From contig CAZYMU010000008.1 in NCBI GenBank assembly GCA_964648465.1, positions 1 through 64,000 of the forward strand: a stretch of 64,000 nt of DNA. Reading direction: 5' to 3'. The notes below the pieces were generated by a model, which saw only the letters and a program-made list of their open reading frames with translations, did not search any database and was not told where the DNA came from. The stretch comes from Aminicenans sp964648465. Its GTDB lineage: Bacteria > Acidobacteriota > Aminicenantia > Aminicenantales > Aminicenantaceae. A program made the position numbers and the translations under genes. Below are positions 1 to 7,495 of the stretch, in pieces. The stretch's first letter is position 1. Every line of letters begins with the position of its first letter.

Positions 1-52
1 TAAAGGCTAAATCTTTTAATGTCGCTTCCTCCATCCCCTCAAATTCATATGC
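1..52 (-). repeat. Fragment of the 255-bp TIR element, cut by window edge
   Basis: The first ~50 bases are, in reverse complement, almost identical to 4877-4925, the left end of the 255-bp element at 4875-5129. The copy runs off the left edge of the window, so its full extent is unknown. It includes the terminal GATGAATTTGAGGGG motif in inverted orientation. No coding potential is apparent. Confidence 0.7.
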
Positions 53-100
53 TTTTATTAGCAGATTCCATCAAGGTTAAATAAAGGTATCGGCAATTTT

Positions 101-150
101 TATGAATAATCCAGGTGGACGTGAATAATTCAGGTGGACGTGAATTATTC
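101..150. repeat. Clustered short repeat termini
   Basis: Three copies of the short terminal motif (TGAATAATyCAGG or its inverse) lie back to back at 103-115, 122-134 and 141-153, the first two separated by TGGACG spacers. The same motif marks both ends of the 256-bp composite elements elsewhere, so this cluster looks like the remains of nested insertions or end duplications. The first is preceded by TATCGGCAATTTTT, the right end of a lost 123-bp element. Confidence 0.65.
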
Positions 151-396
151 ACGAGTCGAGGTTGCTGCAGATGCGAGGCGTAAAGGATGAAGCTGTGGTA
201 TTTCACCGCAAATCCTTTGCAACGAAGCAGATGCGGTAAGATCGGCTCGCCTGAAAGGTAAAAATTGCTGATGATAGATTTAAATTATATTAATCGATAT
301 GATAGAGGATAAACTAGTTCTGAGGGTTTCTTGGAGAGCGATCAAAGCATGTTTTAATTGATATAATTAATCAGCAATTTTTATGAATAATTCAGG
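141..396 (+). repeat. 256-bp composite palindromic element, copy 1
   Basis: Bounded by TGAATTATTCACGA (141) and TTATGAATAATTCAGG (381-396). The left half (about 155-255) can fold into a branched hairpin: stem P1 162-168 with 233-239; P2 180-188 with 212-220 (9 pairs, one G-U); P3 194-199 with 205-210. The right half (260-382) is a 123-bp element with perfect 13-bp terminal inverted repeats AAAAATTGCTGAT / ATCAGCAATTTTT. The gene-free stretch 1-396 is filled by this element and the fragments before it; I see no other signal there. Confidence 0.8.
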
Positions 397-735
397 TTAA
401 CAGGTTAGATGGAAAGCGCCGGCTGTGGTTTTTTTTAAAGAAAATTTATTATAATGCAGGACTGCTTTTTTTGTATTTTCTATGATGAGTAATATTCCTT
501 TTTTTTGAAAGTATTCTTTCACTTCCTGTTCGACTTTCATTAGCCCGAAAAAACCCGTGCCTATGATAAGCACTTCAAACTTATCTGATAAAATAGTTTC
601 AATGTCTTTCAAGTAAAGCTTATGTCCTGATTTTCTCCACCAAGAAGAATTTATCAGGTTATTGGATATAATAATGTCGGAGGTATAAACACTACCGTCA
701 ACTATCATGCGGCCAAAAGTATAAGATTCAATCAT
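397..735 (-). CDS. Mth938-like (DUF498/AAMDC) family protein
   Basis: A 112-residue protein resembling the Mth938-like/AAMDC/NDUFAF3 fold, recognisable from the N-terminal SYTFGRMIVDG strand pair, the central EVLIIGTGFFG segment and a late VKEYFQKKGI helix. The biochemical role of bacterial members is not established. Its ATG overlaps the rnc stop by 4 nt, so it is translationally coupled as the last gene of the pyrR-pyrB-pyrC-rnc run. The stop codon lies immediately beside the right end of the composite repeat at 141-396. Family assignment is by recognition of the overall pattern; no catalytic residue can be named. Confidence 0.75.
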   Translation of the reverse strand: MIESYTFGRMIVDGSVYTSDIIISNNLINSSWWRKSGHKLYLKDIETILSDKFEVLIIGTGFFGLMKVEQEVKEYFQKKGILLIIENTKKAVLHYNKFSLKKTTAGAFHLTC

Positions 736-1490
736 CGTTTTTTCATGCGAAATGTATCTGAACTCAAGATTCTGATTTTTTTCCCTAAAAGAGTTTTAAG
801 GGCTTTCTGAGCAGCTTTCTGTTCGGCATTTTTTTTGGAGATGCCTTTGGCTTTGGCCAGTGATTTTTTATTGGAAAAAACTTCGATAATAAAGTTTTTC
901 TTATGATTTGGTCCTTTTGTAGTGATGGTCTTATAAAATGGAGCAGGAAGATTTTCTTTTTGAAGATATTCTTGAAGGGCTGATTTGTAATTGTTAATAA
1001 AGAATTTTTCTACATTGATTTTTTCAAAAAATGGCCTTATGAAATCAACAAGAAGCTCTCTTGTTTTGTCAATTCCTCCATCTAGATAAATAGCTGCTGT
1101 CAGGGCTTCAAAAGCTCCTGCCAGAATAGTCCTTTTCTTTCTGCCGCCACTTTTTTCCTCTCCTTTTCCCAGAAAGATGAATTTATCTAACTTTATTTTC
1201 CTGGCAAAATAAAATAGAGCAGAAGTATTTGACGCTGCAGATTTTAGCTTTGAAAGTTCTCCTTCGCTAAGCTCCGGATATTGAGAACAAAGATAATCTG
1301 CTGCAATCAGCCCGAGAACTGAATCTCCAAGGAATTCAAGCACTTCGTTATCTGATATCTCCTTTTGTTGTCTTTCGTATGCATAGGAACTGTGTGTCAG
1401 GGCTTTGAGGAGAAACTCTTTCTTTTTGAACTCATAGTTCAACTGTTTTTCGAATTGAAGGAGATTCTTTTTTATTTGCTTATTGAGCAT
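732..1490 (-). CDS. rnc: Ribonuclease III
   Basis: 252 residues, normal family length. It cleaves double-stranded RNA in rRNA and mRNA processing. The RNase III signature NEVLEFLGDSVL is at about 48-59, with the expected acidic metal ligands E52 and D56, and the second acidic motif (AGAFEA, E128) is present. A double-stranded RNA-binding domain follows at about 165-235 (YKSALQEYLQ and the KKNAEQKAAQKAL helix). It sits 24 nt downstream of pyrC on the same strand and overlaps the next gene by 4 nt. The basic C-terminal tail after the dsRBD is short and unremarkable. Confidence 0.96.
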   Translation of the reverse strand: MLNKQIKKNLLQFEKQLNYEFKKKEFLLKALTHSSYAYERQQKEISDNEVLEFLGDSVLGLIAADYLCSQYPELSEGELSKLKSAASNTSALFYFARKIKLDKFIFLGKGEEKSGGRKKRTILAGAFEALTAAIYLDGGIDKTRELLVDFIRPFFEKINVEKFFINNYKSALQEYLQKENLPAPFYKTITTKGPNHKKNFIIEVFSNKKSLAKAKGISKKNAEQKAAQKALKTLLGKKIRILSSDTFRMKKR

Positions 1491-1514
1491 TATTATAATT
1501 TTGTTGTGGGAGAG

Positions 1515-2792
1515 CTAGAAAGGATAAACTACTTTTCCACCAACTATTGTCATTACTGGGGAGCCTTTTAGTTTCCAGCCATGGAAAGGGTTATTTCGGC
1601 TTTTAGACTCGAATTTGTTTACATCTACAACAATTTCTTTATTAATATCTAAAATAGTCAAGTCGGCATCAGCTCCGACACATATTTTACCTTTGTTTTC
1701 AAGGCCTAAGATATGGGCAGGCTTTAAAGAAATCATTTCTATAAACTTCTCAAGAGAGATGATTTTTTTATTAACAAGTCTGTCCAGAATAAGCGAGACA
1801 GCGGTTTCCAATCCGTTTATGCCAAATGGGGCTTCGTTGAATTCAACTGTTTTTTCATCAGGCGTATGAGGAGCATGATCGGTTACAAAGACGTCAATAA
1901 TCCCGTTTTTAACTGCCTCTATCAGCGCTTTGGAGTCCTCATTGCTTCTAATAGGTGGATTTACTTTTAGGTTTGTATCATAAGTTTTAAGGTCAGAATC
2001 GTTAAGGAACATATGATGAGGAGTTACTTCTGTTGTAACTTTTATCCCTTTCTTTTTGGCATTCTGGATGAGTTCAGCACTTAATTTTGTACTTAAATGA
2101 GCAATGTGAATTCTTGCATCGGCCTTTTCGGCCAAGATAATATTTCGGGCTATAATAACATCTTCTGAGGAGCTCGGTATGCCTTTCAGGCCAAAGAGAT
2201 ATGAATAGTACCCTTCATGCATTACTCCATTTCTGCTTAGATTTTTATCTTCGCAGTGGTCAATAATAAGGAAATTAAGTAGTTTTGAATATTCTAAGGC
2301 GTGCCTCATAGTTTGGCTGTCGTAGACTGGTTGACCATCATCAGAAAAAGCGACAGCCCCAGCATTTTTGAGGTCAGCCATGTCTGTGAGTTCTTCACCT
2401 TTTTGATCTTTTGTTATAGCAGCAATAGGAAAGACATTGACAGAAGTATTTTTTTTTGCTTCGGATAAAATAAACTTTGTGACCCCCTGATTGTCATTTA
2501 CAGGAATAGTATTAGGCATACATGCTATCGAAGTAAAACCCCCTTTAGCTGCAGCAAGTGAACCGGTTCTTATTGTTTCTTTATCTTCTTGCCCGGGTTC
2601 TCTGAGATGAACATGCATATCAATAAAACCTGGGGAGACAATCAAATTTGAAGCATTAATGCTTTTTGCTGATTGTGTTCCGATATTAGACTTTATGTCA
2701 ACGATTTTTCCTTTTTCAATCAAAATATCAAAAATTCCATCAATTCTAGAAGCAGGATCAACGATTCTTCCACCTTTAATCAGTAATTTCAC
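1515..2792 (-). CDS. pyrC: Dihydroorotase, type I
   Basis: 425 residues; catalyses cyclisation of N-carbamoyl-aspartate to dihydroorotate, third step of pyrimidine synthesis. The zinc-site motif DMHVHLREPG (H60, H62) is intact, as are the downstream ligand motifs DHCED, HIAHLST and the catalytic VTDHAPH. FGINGLETA near residue 320 is typical of the family. All metal ligands are present, so this is an active enzyme rather than the inactive PyrC-like subunit that some aspartate carbamoyltransferases need. The start overlaps the pyrB end by 17 nt. Confidence 0.96.
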   Translation of the reverse strand: MKLLIKGGRIVDPASRIDGIFDILIEKGKIVDIKSNIGTQSAKSINASNLIVSPGFIDMHVHLREPGQEDKETIRTGSLAAAKGGFTSIACMPNTIPVNDNQGVTKFILSEAKKNTSVNVFPIAAITKDQKGEELTDMADLKNAGAVAFSDDGQPVYDSQTMRHALEYSKLLNFLIIDHCEDKNLSRNGVMHEGYYSYLFGLKGIPSSSEDVIIARNIILAEKADARIHIAHLSTKLSAELIQNAKKKGIKVTTEVTPHHMFLNDSDLKTYDTNLKVNPPIRSNEDSKALIEAVKNGIIDVFVTDHAPHTPDEKTVEFNEAPFGINGLETAVSLILDRLVNKKIISLEKFIEMISLKPAHILGLENKGKICVGADADLTILDINKEIVVDVNKFESKSRNNPFHGWKLKGSPVMTIVGGKVVYPF

Positions 2793-3714
2793 GCTCTTTT
2801 CCTCCTAATAAAAGGTAAAGGACTGCCATTCTGACGGCTACCCCGTTTTCAACTTGTTTGAGTATGACTGATTTGACAGAATCAGCCAGATCAGCCGAAA
2901 TTTCTACACCCCTGTTTATGGGACCCGGATGCATTATAATGGCATTTTTATTAGCTCTGCGAAACCTTTCCCCCGTCAGGCTAAAAAGATTTCTGTATTC
3001 TCGAATGGAAGGGAAGAAATTTTTCTCTTGCCTTTCCATCTGAATTCTTAACATCATGATTATATCGGCTCCTTCCAGCGCTCTATCTAAGTTGTAGTCA
3101 ATATTAACGCCCAATCTTTTTAATTCTTCAGGAACAAAGCCAGGAGGGGCAACAAGGACGATATTTGCTCCGAGTTTTTTTAGAAGGAATATATTTGATC
3201 GAGCAACACGGCTGTGAAGGATATCACCTATAATGATAACTCTTAGGCCTTTAATTTTCTTTTTTTCCTGTCTTATGGTAAAAGCATCAAGCAGTGCCTG
3301 AGTGGGATGTTCATGGGCTCCATCTCCTGCATTTATGATATGGGAAGAGCAGAATGTGCTGATAAAATAGGGAGCTCCTGCGCATGAGTGACGGACGACT
3401 ATCGCATCTGCCTTCATGGCTTCAAGGTTGAGAACAGTATCTTTAAGGGTTTCGCCTTTAATGGTGCTGCTGTTCAGGCTGCTGAAATTAGTAATATCTG
3501 CGCTTAACCTTTTTGCAGCAAGTTCAAAAGAACTTCTTGTTCGTGTGCTGGGTTCGAAATTGAGATTGATAATAGTTTTTCCTCTCAATATAGGAACCTT
3601 TTTTACTTCTCTGGTAGAAATTTCTAAAAAAGATTCTGCTGTATTGAGTACTGTCATGATATCAAAGTCAGATAAATGCTCAATGCCGAGAAGATGTTTA
3701 TGGTTAAATGCCAA
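2776..3714 (-). CDS. pyrB: Aspartate carbamoyltransferase catalytic subunit
   Basis: 312 residues, the usual length of the catalytic chain. It condenses carbamoyl phosphate with aspartate. The carbamoyl-phosphate loop STRTRSSFE is at 56-64 and the HPGPINRGVE motif occurs near the C terminus. It lies 10 nt after pyrR and overlaps pyrC. No pyrI regulatory subunit is adjacent, in keeping with a PyrR-containing operon of the kind seen in Firmicutes and some other phyla. Confidence 0.97.
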   Translation of the reverse strand: MAFNHKHLLGIEHLSDFDIMTVLNTAESFLEISTREVKKVPILRGKTIINLNFEPSTRTRSSFELAAKRLSADITNFSSLNSSTIKGETLKDTVLNLEAMKADAIVVRHSCAGAPYFISTFCSSHIINAGDGAHEHPTQALLDAFTIRQEKKKIKGLRVIIIGDILHSRVARSNIFLLKKLGANIVLVAPPGFVPEELKRLGVNIDYNLDRALEGADIIMMLRIQMERQEKNFFPSIREYRNLFSLTGERFRRANKNAIIMHPGPINRGVEISADLADSVKSVILKQVENGVAVRMAVLYLLLGGKEREITD

Positions 3715-3724
3715 TTGTTATCTC

Positions 3725-4279
3725 CTATTTGATTTCATTGGGTTCTGCTATCAGAACTTCATCATTTCCATCAATTTCTTTAAGCCGTACATGCACGAGT
3801 TCTTTCCTGGATGTTGGAAGGAATTTTCCAACATAGTCAGCCCTTATTGGAAGTTCTTTATGACCGCGGTCAATTAACACAAGAAGTTGAATGGTCTTTG
3901 GACGCCCTAGGTCTATCAGGCTGTCCATCGCTGCCCTGATTGTTCTTCCAGTGAAAAGCACATCATCTATGAGAAGTACATCTTTATTAGTCAAAGGAAA
4001 ATTTATTTCAGTCTTTTTTACCATATGTTGTGTTTCTAGTTCTAAGAAATCATCTCGATATAGAGTTATATCCAGGGCTCCAAATGGAATATCTATACCC
4101 TCTGATTCTTTGATTAATTTTGCTATCATTTTTCCCAGCTGGACACCTCGTGTTTTTATCCCGACAATGACTAAATTATCCAAATTACGGTTACGTTCAA
4201 TTATCTCTGTTGCCATCCTGTGGATAGCTCGTTTTATTTTACGTGAGTCCATAACACGTGCTTTAATTTTTTCATCCAT
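3725..4279 (-). CDS. pyrR: PyrR bifunctional regulator / uracil phosphoribosyltransferase
   Basis: 184 residues. The PRPP-binding signature VLLIDDVLFTGRT lies at 101-113, and VIVGIKTRGVQLG and the LIDRGHKELPIRADYVGK block are characteristic of PyrR. The family binds UMP-sensitive attenuator RNA ahead of pyr genes and has weak uracil phosphoribosyltransferase activity. A good ribosome site (AGAGGAG) precedes the ATG. I looked for the PyrR-binding loop consensus and an attenuator hairpin in the roughly 100-nt leader and saw none; only a small ATGATT/AATCAT hairpin is visible. RNA-binding control is therefore not proven here. Confidence 0.94.
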   Translation of the reverse strand: MDEKIKARVMDSRKIKRAIHRMATEIIERNRNLDNLVIVGIKTRGVQLGKMIAKLIKESEGIDIPFGALDITLYRDDFLELETQHMVKKTEINFPLTNKDVLLIDDVLFTGRTIRAAMDSLIDLGRPKTIQLLVLIDRGHKELPIRADYVGKFLPTSRKELVHVRLKEIDGNDEVLIAEPNEIK

Positions 4280-4396
4280 AAGCTCACTCCTCTTTCAGCA
4301 TCTCTTCATGATTCTATAAATCATATTAAACCAAAGAAGTTTTTCTATAAGAAAATGCAATATATTGGAATAAAAGTCAAGGAAGATATGTTTTCT
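4280..4396 (-). other. Leader region of the pyr operon
   Basis: About 117 nt of AT-rich sequence between the first gene of the pyr operon and the repeat block. On the minus strand a TTGACT hexamer (4380-4375) could be a -35 box, but no convincing -10 stands 16-18 nt downstream. A 6-bp hairpin ATGATT-TATAG-AATCAT is present. No PyrR recognition loop and no T-rich terminator hairpin are seen. The promoter probably lies here, by position only. Confidence 0.3.
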
Positions 4397-4433
4397 TTAT
4401 GAATAACCCACGTGTACGTGGATTATTCATAAG
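4397..4433. repeat. Perfect-arm palindrome of repeat termini
   Basis: Two short repeat termini face each other as an inverted pair, ATGAATAA-c-CCACGT and ACGTGG-a-TTATTCAT. The arms are complementary except at one position. This is the head-to-head form of the terminal motif found at composite element ends, with almost nothing between the ends, as if an element had been lost between them. Confidence 0.7.
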
Positions 4434-4448
4434 AATTGCTTTGATATT

Positions 4449-4534
4449 GGCTGGGTTGGTATATCCCCGTCCTCACTCCACCCATCCCCCCGTGGGACCC
4501 CTTACGCTCCGGGCGGCGACATCCCAACCCAGCC
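4449..4534 (+). repeat. 86-bp GC-rich palindromic element, copy 1
   Basis: Bounded by perfect 11-bp inverted repeats GGCTGGGTTGG and CCAACCCAGCC. The interior is strikingly GC-rich against the AT-rich surroundings. The same 86-bp unit occurs inverted at 27410-27495. Similarity extends past its right end, through TACTATTGATAG, into the second copy's flank. It lies next to other repeats in both places. Confidence 0.8.
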
Positions 4535-4578
4535 TACCCTAGATCAGAATCTATCAATAGTAAACTGCTCATCTTCAT

Positions 4579-4834
4579 CCTGAATTATTCATAAATTATG
4601 CCGACACCAATATTTAACAATGATGAAATCTGCTTGTCAGCGTGATTTTTCGCAAGATTAAGAGAATTGTTTTCTTTATTGAATATAATATTAATTATAA
4701 TCGACATTCTTTACCTTTCGGGCGAGCCGATCTTACTGCATCTGCTGCGTTACAGCCCATTCGTGGTGAAGGGACCACAACTTCATGTGCTGTGCCTTAC
4801 ATCTGCAGCAAGATTGACTCTTGAATTATTGAGG
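4579..4834 (-). repeat. 256-bp composite palindromic element, copy 2 (inverted)
   Basis: Inverted relative to the copy at 141-396, with end motifs at 4579-4592 and 4821-4834. The hairpin module occupies about 4725-4820: P1 is 4732-4740 with 4804-4812 (a G-U pair when read on the minus strand), P2 is 4752-4760 with 4785-4793 with a single mismatch, and P3 lies between. The attached 120-bp element (4593-4712) has degenerate terminal repeats (ATGCCGA / TCGACATTCTTT). It lies upstream of pyrR and downstream of ribF. Short open frames inside it are not convincing genes. Confidence 0.75.
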
Positions 4835-4874
4835 TTAGTTAACATATTAATCTTAATCAAGAAAGGGTAAAGCA

Positions 4875-5129
4875 GATGAATTTGAGGGGATGGAGGAAAC
4901 GACATTAAAAGATTTAGCCTTTCTGAGTCGATCTTCGAGGGAACCAGACGAAGTCGGGCCTGATGGATGTGTGAGCACTATATAATCAAAGTGGCGGTGT
5001 TAATGATGGCTCGCGGACATTGGGGCGTTGCTTAGGATAAGCATGCGGAGTTCCAGCAGAGCCGAGAAGATCGGGGAGGAAATGGCGTTAAAAATCTTAG
5101 TGGAGCATAGACATGCCCTCAAATTCATC
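4875..5129. repeat. 255-bp element with 14-bp perfect terminal inverted repeats
   Basis: Ends are GATGAATTTGAGGG (4875-4888) and CCCTCAAATTCATC (5116-5129). Inside, a 26-bp sequence beginning GGAGGAAA occurs twice in direct orientation (4892-4917 and 5075-5100, 6 differences). It encodes no plausible protein. Fragments recur at 1-52, 26644-26680, 27330-27385 and 54276-54290. The size and ends resemble a miniature inverted-repeat element, but no transposase is nearby. The whole gene-free stretch 4397-5155 is occupied by this and the neighbouring repeats. Confidence 0.65.
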
Positions 5130-5141
5130 TTACCTAAATAA

Positions 5142-5166
5142 CTTATCGGCATTCTTTATGAATAAC
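5142..5166. repeat. Solo right end of the 122-bp element
   Basis: TTATCGGCATTCTTTATGAATAACCCAGG matches the right end of the 122-bp element plus the short terminal motif. On the minus strand it supplies the last codons and the TAA stop of ribF (stop at 5156-5158), so the repeat boundary coincides with the gene end. Confidence 0.7.
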
Positions 5167-6082
5167 CCAGGTGGAAGAAGGTTCTTGCTATCTCAACATC
5201 TTTCTTAATCTGCAAGGATAGATCTTCTGGTGTTTCAAACTTTATTTCACTCCTGATTTTTTTTATGAAGTTGGATATTATTTTTCGGCCGTAGAGATTC
5301 TCATTGAAACTTAAGAGATAGGATTCAATGTTTGTTTCATTTTTGTTAAATGTTGGACATGTTCCTATATTAGTAAGAGACGGAAATGTTTTATTTCCTA
5401 TCCTGACAGTAGATATAAAAACTCCTGAAGGAATGATTTCATTTTCTGTGCGGATATTGGCTGTTGGAAAACCAAGATTTTGCCCTCTTGATTTGCCCTT
5501 TATAACCATTCCCTCTATTTCGTAAGGTCTTCCAAGCAAAGTATTGGCTTTTTCTATTTCCCCATCTTGAAGAAGGTTTCGAATAAGGCTGCTGCTTACA
5601 ATTTTTCCTTCTTTAATAAGAGCCGGGATAGAATGGATGCTGAAATTGTATTTGGAGGCAAGATTGAAAAGAGTCAGGATGTCGCCTTCCCGGTTTCTCC
5701 CGAATCTAAAATTTTCCCCGACTATTATTTCTTTAGGGTTTAGAAAGTTAACGACTATTTTTTCTATAAAATCCTGGCTGGATAGATTCGAAATTCTCTT
5801 ATTGAATGGTAAAACCAGCGTAGTGTGAATGCCAAAATTTTTGATCTTTCTCAATTTTTGATCGAGGGACTGAATCATTTTTATAGAGATTTTTCCAGTG
5901 ATTTTTTTTGGATGTGGAGAAAAAGTCAAAATTAGAGGGGGAAGATTAAGAGATTTTGCTTCCTTAACAAGGAAATGCAAAATTTTCTTATGTCCGAGGT
6001 GAAGCCCATCAAAATTCCCAATGGCCACAACGGTTTTCTTATGAAAAGAAGGAAGCTTATCTAAACTAATTATAACTTGCAT
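5156..6082 (-). CDS. ribF: Bifunctional riboflavin kinase / FAD synthetase
   Basis: About 308 residues from the chosen start. The N-terminal nucleotidyltransferase domain has GNFDGLHLGH near residues 22-31 and makes FAD from FMN; the C-terminal kinase domain begins near GRPYEIEGMVIKG and has the GFPTANI motif. The frame is open to an ATG at 6145, but homologues start near MQVIISLDKLP, so I place the start at 6082. The short repeat CCTGGATTATTCATAAA lies directly before this ATG and no strong ribosome site is visible. The final residues (LGYS) and stop are encoded by a second copy of that repeat, so the gene is framed by repeat ends on both sides. Confidence 0.93.
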   Translation of the reverse strand: MQVIISLDKLPSFHKKTVVAIGNFDGLHLGHKKILHFLVKEAKSLNLPPLILTFSPHPKKITGKISIKMIQSLDQKLRKIKNFGIHTTLVLPFNKRISNLSSQDFIEKIVVNFLNPKEIIVGENFRFGRNREGDILTLFNLASKYNFSIHSIPALIKEGKIVSSSLIRNLLQDGEIEKANTLLGRPYEIEGMVIKGKSRGQNLGFPTANIRTENEIIPSGVFISTVRIGNKTFPSLTNIGTCPTFNKNETNIESYLLSFNENLYGRKIISNFIKKIRSEIKFETPEDLSLQIKKDVEIARTFFHLGYS

Positions 6083-6084
6083 TT

Positions 6085-6100
6085 TATGAATAATCCAGGC
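6085..6100. repeat. Solo short repeat terminus at ribF start
   Basis: TATGAATAATCCAGG, a lone copy of the terminal motif of the composite elements. It occupies the position where the ribosome site of ribF would be expected. Confidence 0.65.
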
Positions 6101-6227
6101 TCGGCTATAGAAGATCAAGTAGAAAGAACATAGTCTTTTGGCCAACTAAATATTTTATTTTAAAATATTTCTCTTGGACCAAAAAAAATATACAATAATG
6201 TTAAGAATAGTGCAAGAAAGAAGAAAA

Positions 6228-6347
6228 ATGAAAGACATTAAAGAGTCCGAACAGGACTTTGGAAAGAAAGATAGGAAAGAACTCAGTCAAACAAGTTTAA
6301 AGGAGATGGATAAATTCTGGGAACAGGCAAAAAATAAGGTTTTATAA
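6228..6347 (+). pseudogene. Mini-ORF resembling the C-terminal tail of MazG
   Basis: A 39-codon reading frame ending SLKEMDKFWEQAKNK. This strongly resembles the C-terminal tail of nucleoside-triphosphate pyrophosphohydrolase MazG (typical form: xLEEMDxLWEEAK). The catalytic domains are absent and nothing upstream looks like MazG. A purine-rich AGAAAGAAG stands just before the ATG, so it may be translated, but a gene remnant is the simplest reading. The frame continues upstream past an alternative ATG at 6198. It is convergent with prfB, ending 20 nt from the prfB stop. Confidence 0.45.
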
Positions 6348-6366
6348 ATTTACCAACGGATCAATC

Positions 6367-7495
6367 TCAATGCATTTTCTTGCGTAACAGCAGGCTGGCT
6401 TTGATGAATTCATCGATATCTCCATCGAGGACTTTTTCAACATTTCCTGTTTCTGCTTTTGTCCTTAAATCTTTTATCATACGGTAAGGATGAAGTACAT
6501 ATGAACGGATCTGGTTTCCCCATGCTATATCTGACTTTGTATCTTCGAGTTTTTCAAGCTTCTCAAGTTTCTTTTTCTTTTCCAATTCATAGAGACGGGC
6601 CTTGAGCACCTTCATTGCAGTCGCTTTGTTTTTGTGCTGTGATCTTTCGTTCTGGCATTGGACGACGATATTAGTAGGCAAGTGGCTGATTCTAACAGCT
6701 GAATCAGTAACGTTTATATGTTGACCTCCATGGCCTGATGCATGATAAGTATCGATCCGCAAATCGTCAGGATTTATTTCAATTTTTATATCCTCTTCAA
6801 TCTCAGGGTAGACAAAGACTGCTGCAAAAGATGTGTGACGCCTTTTGTTAGCATCGAAAGGAGATATTCTGACCAGGCGGTGTACTCCTGATTCATGGGT
6901 CAGATTACCGTAAGCATAATTTCCTTCCACTCGGACGGTTACGCTTTTCAAGCCGGCTTCATCTCCAGAAAGGATATCCAGAATTTTTGTTTTAAAACCT
7001 TTTCTTTCTGCATATCTGAGGTACATCCGAAGAAGCATTTGTGCCCAGTCTTGGGATTCAGTACCACCGGCGCCTGGGTGGATAGTCAGGATAGCGTTTA
7101 AATGGTCGTCCTTTTCATAGAAAAGTGTTTGGAATTTAGCATCCGATAAGTATTTTTCAAAAGTCGAGATGCTCTGTTTTAATTCTGCTTCGACATTTTC
7201 TCCCTCTTTAAGCAGTTCTTCGAAAACTTCAATTTCTTCTTTCAGTTCGATTATTTTTAAGAAAAAAATGATATCTCTTTCCAATATTTTTTTATTTTGT
7301 TGGAGTGATTGAAATTTTTCCTGTTTTTTCCAGATATCAGGGGAGGATAGTTCTTGATTTATAGCATCGATTTTAGCTTTCTTATGACTCTGGTCAAAGA
7401 AAACCTCGTAATTCTTCAAACTTAGAGAAGAGCTCTTTAATTGTGGCTTGAAGCTCAGAAAATTTTTCTTTATTGATATGATTTTTTTCTTTCAT
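6367..7495 (-). CDS. prfB: Peptide chain release factor 2, with programmed +1 frameshift
   Basis: The factor recognises UGA/UAA stops. The zero-frame segment starts at ATG 7495 (ribosome site AAGAGGAAG) and reads 33 codons to an in-frame TGA at 7396-7394; skipping one base in CTT-TGA-C joins it to the long frame, giving about 375 residues. CGAGGT before the slip site can serve as the internal Shine-Dalgarno stimulator. The GGQ loop (HASGHGGQHINVTDSA) lies near residue 250. The apparent ATG at 7419 in the long frame is not the true start. The first 26 nt overlap the end of lnt. Confidence 0.95.
7393..7408 (-). promoter_or_regulatory. RF2 autoregulatory +1 frameshift site
   Basis: On the minus strand the sequence is CGAGGTTTTCTTTGAC: a purine-rich internal Shine-Dalgarno-like stretch, the slippery CTT codon, the in-frame TGA and a following C. 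This is the layout of the classical prfB recoding site: low RF2 lets the ribosome slip +1 and complete the protein, high RF2 terminates at TGA. Confidence 0.93.

Noticed and set aside
4642..4870. Two overlapping open frames of 60-67 codons in the repeat block
   Set aside because: They lie within the composite repeat, lack ribosome sites, and their translations are not conserved in other copies.
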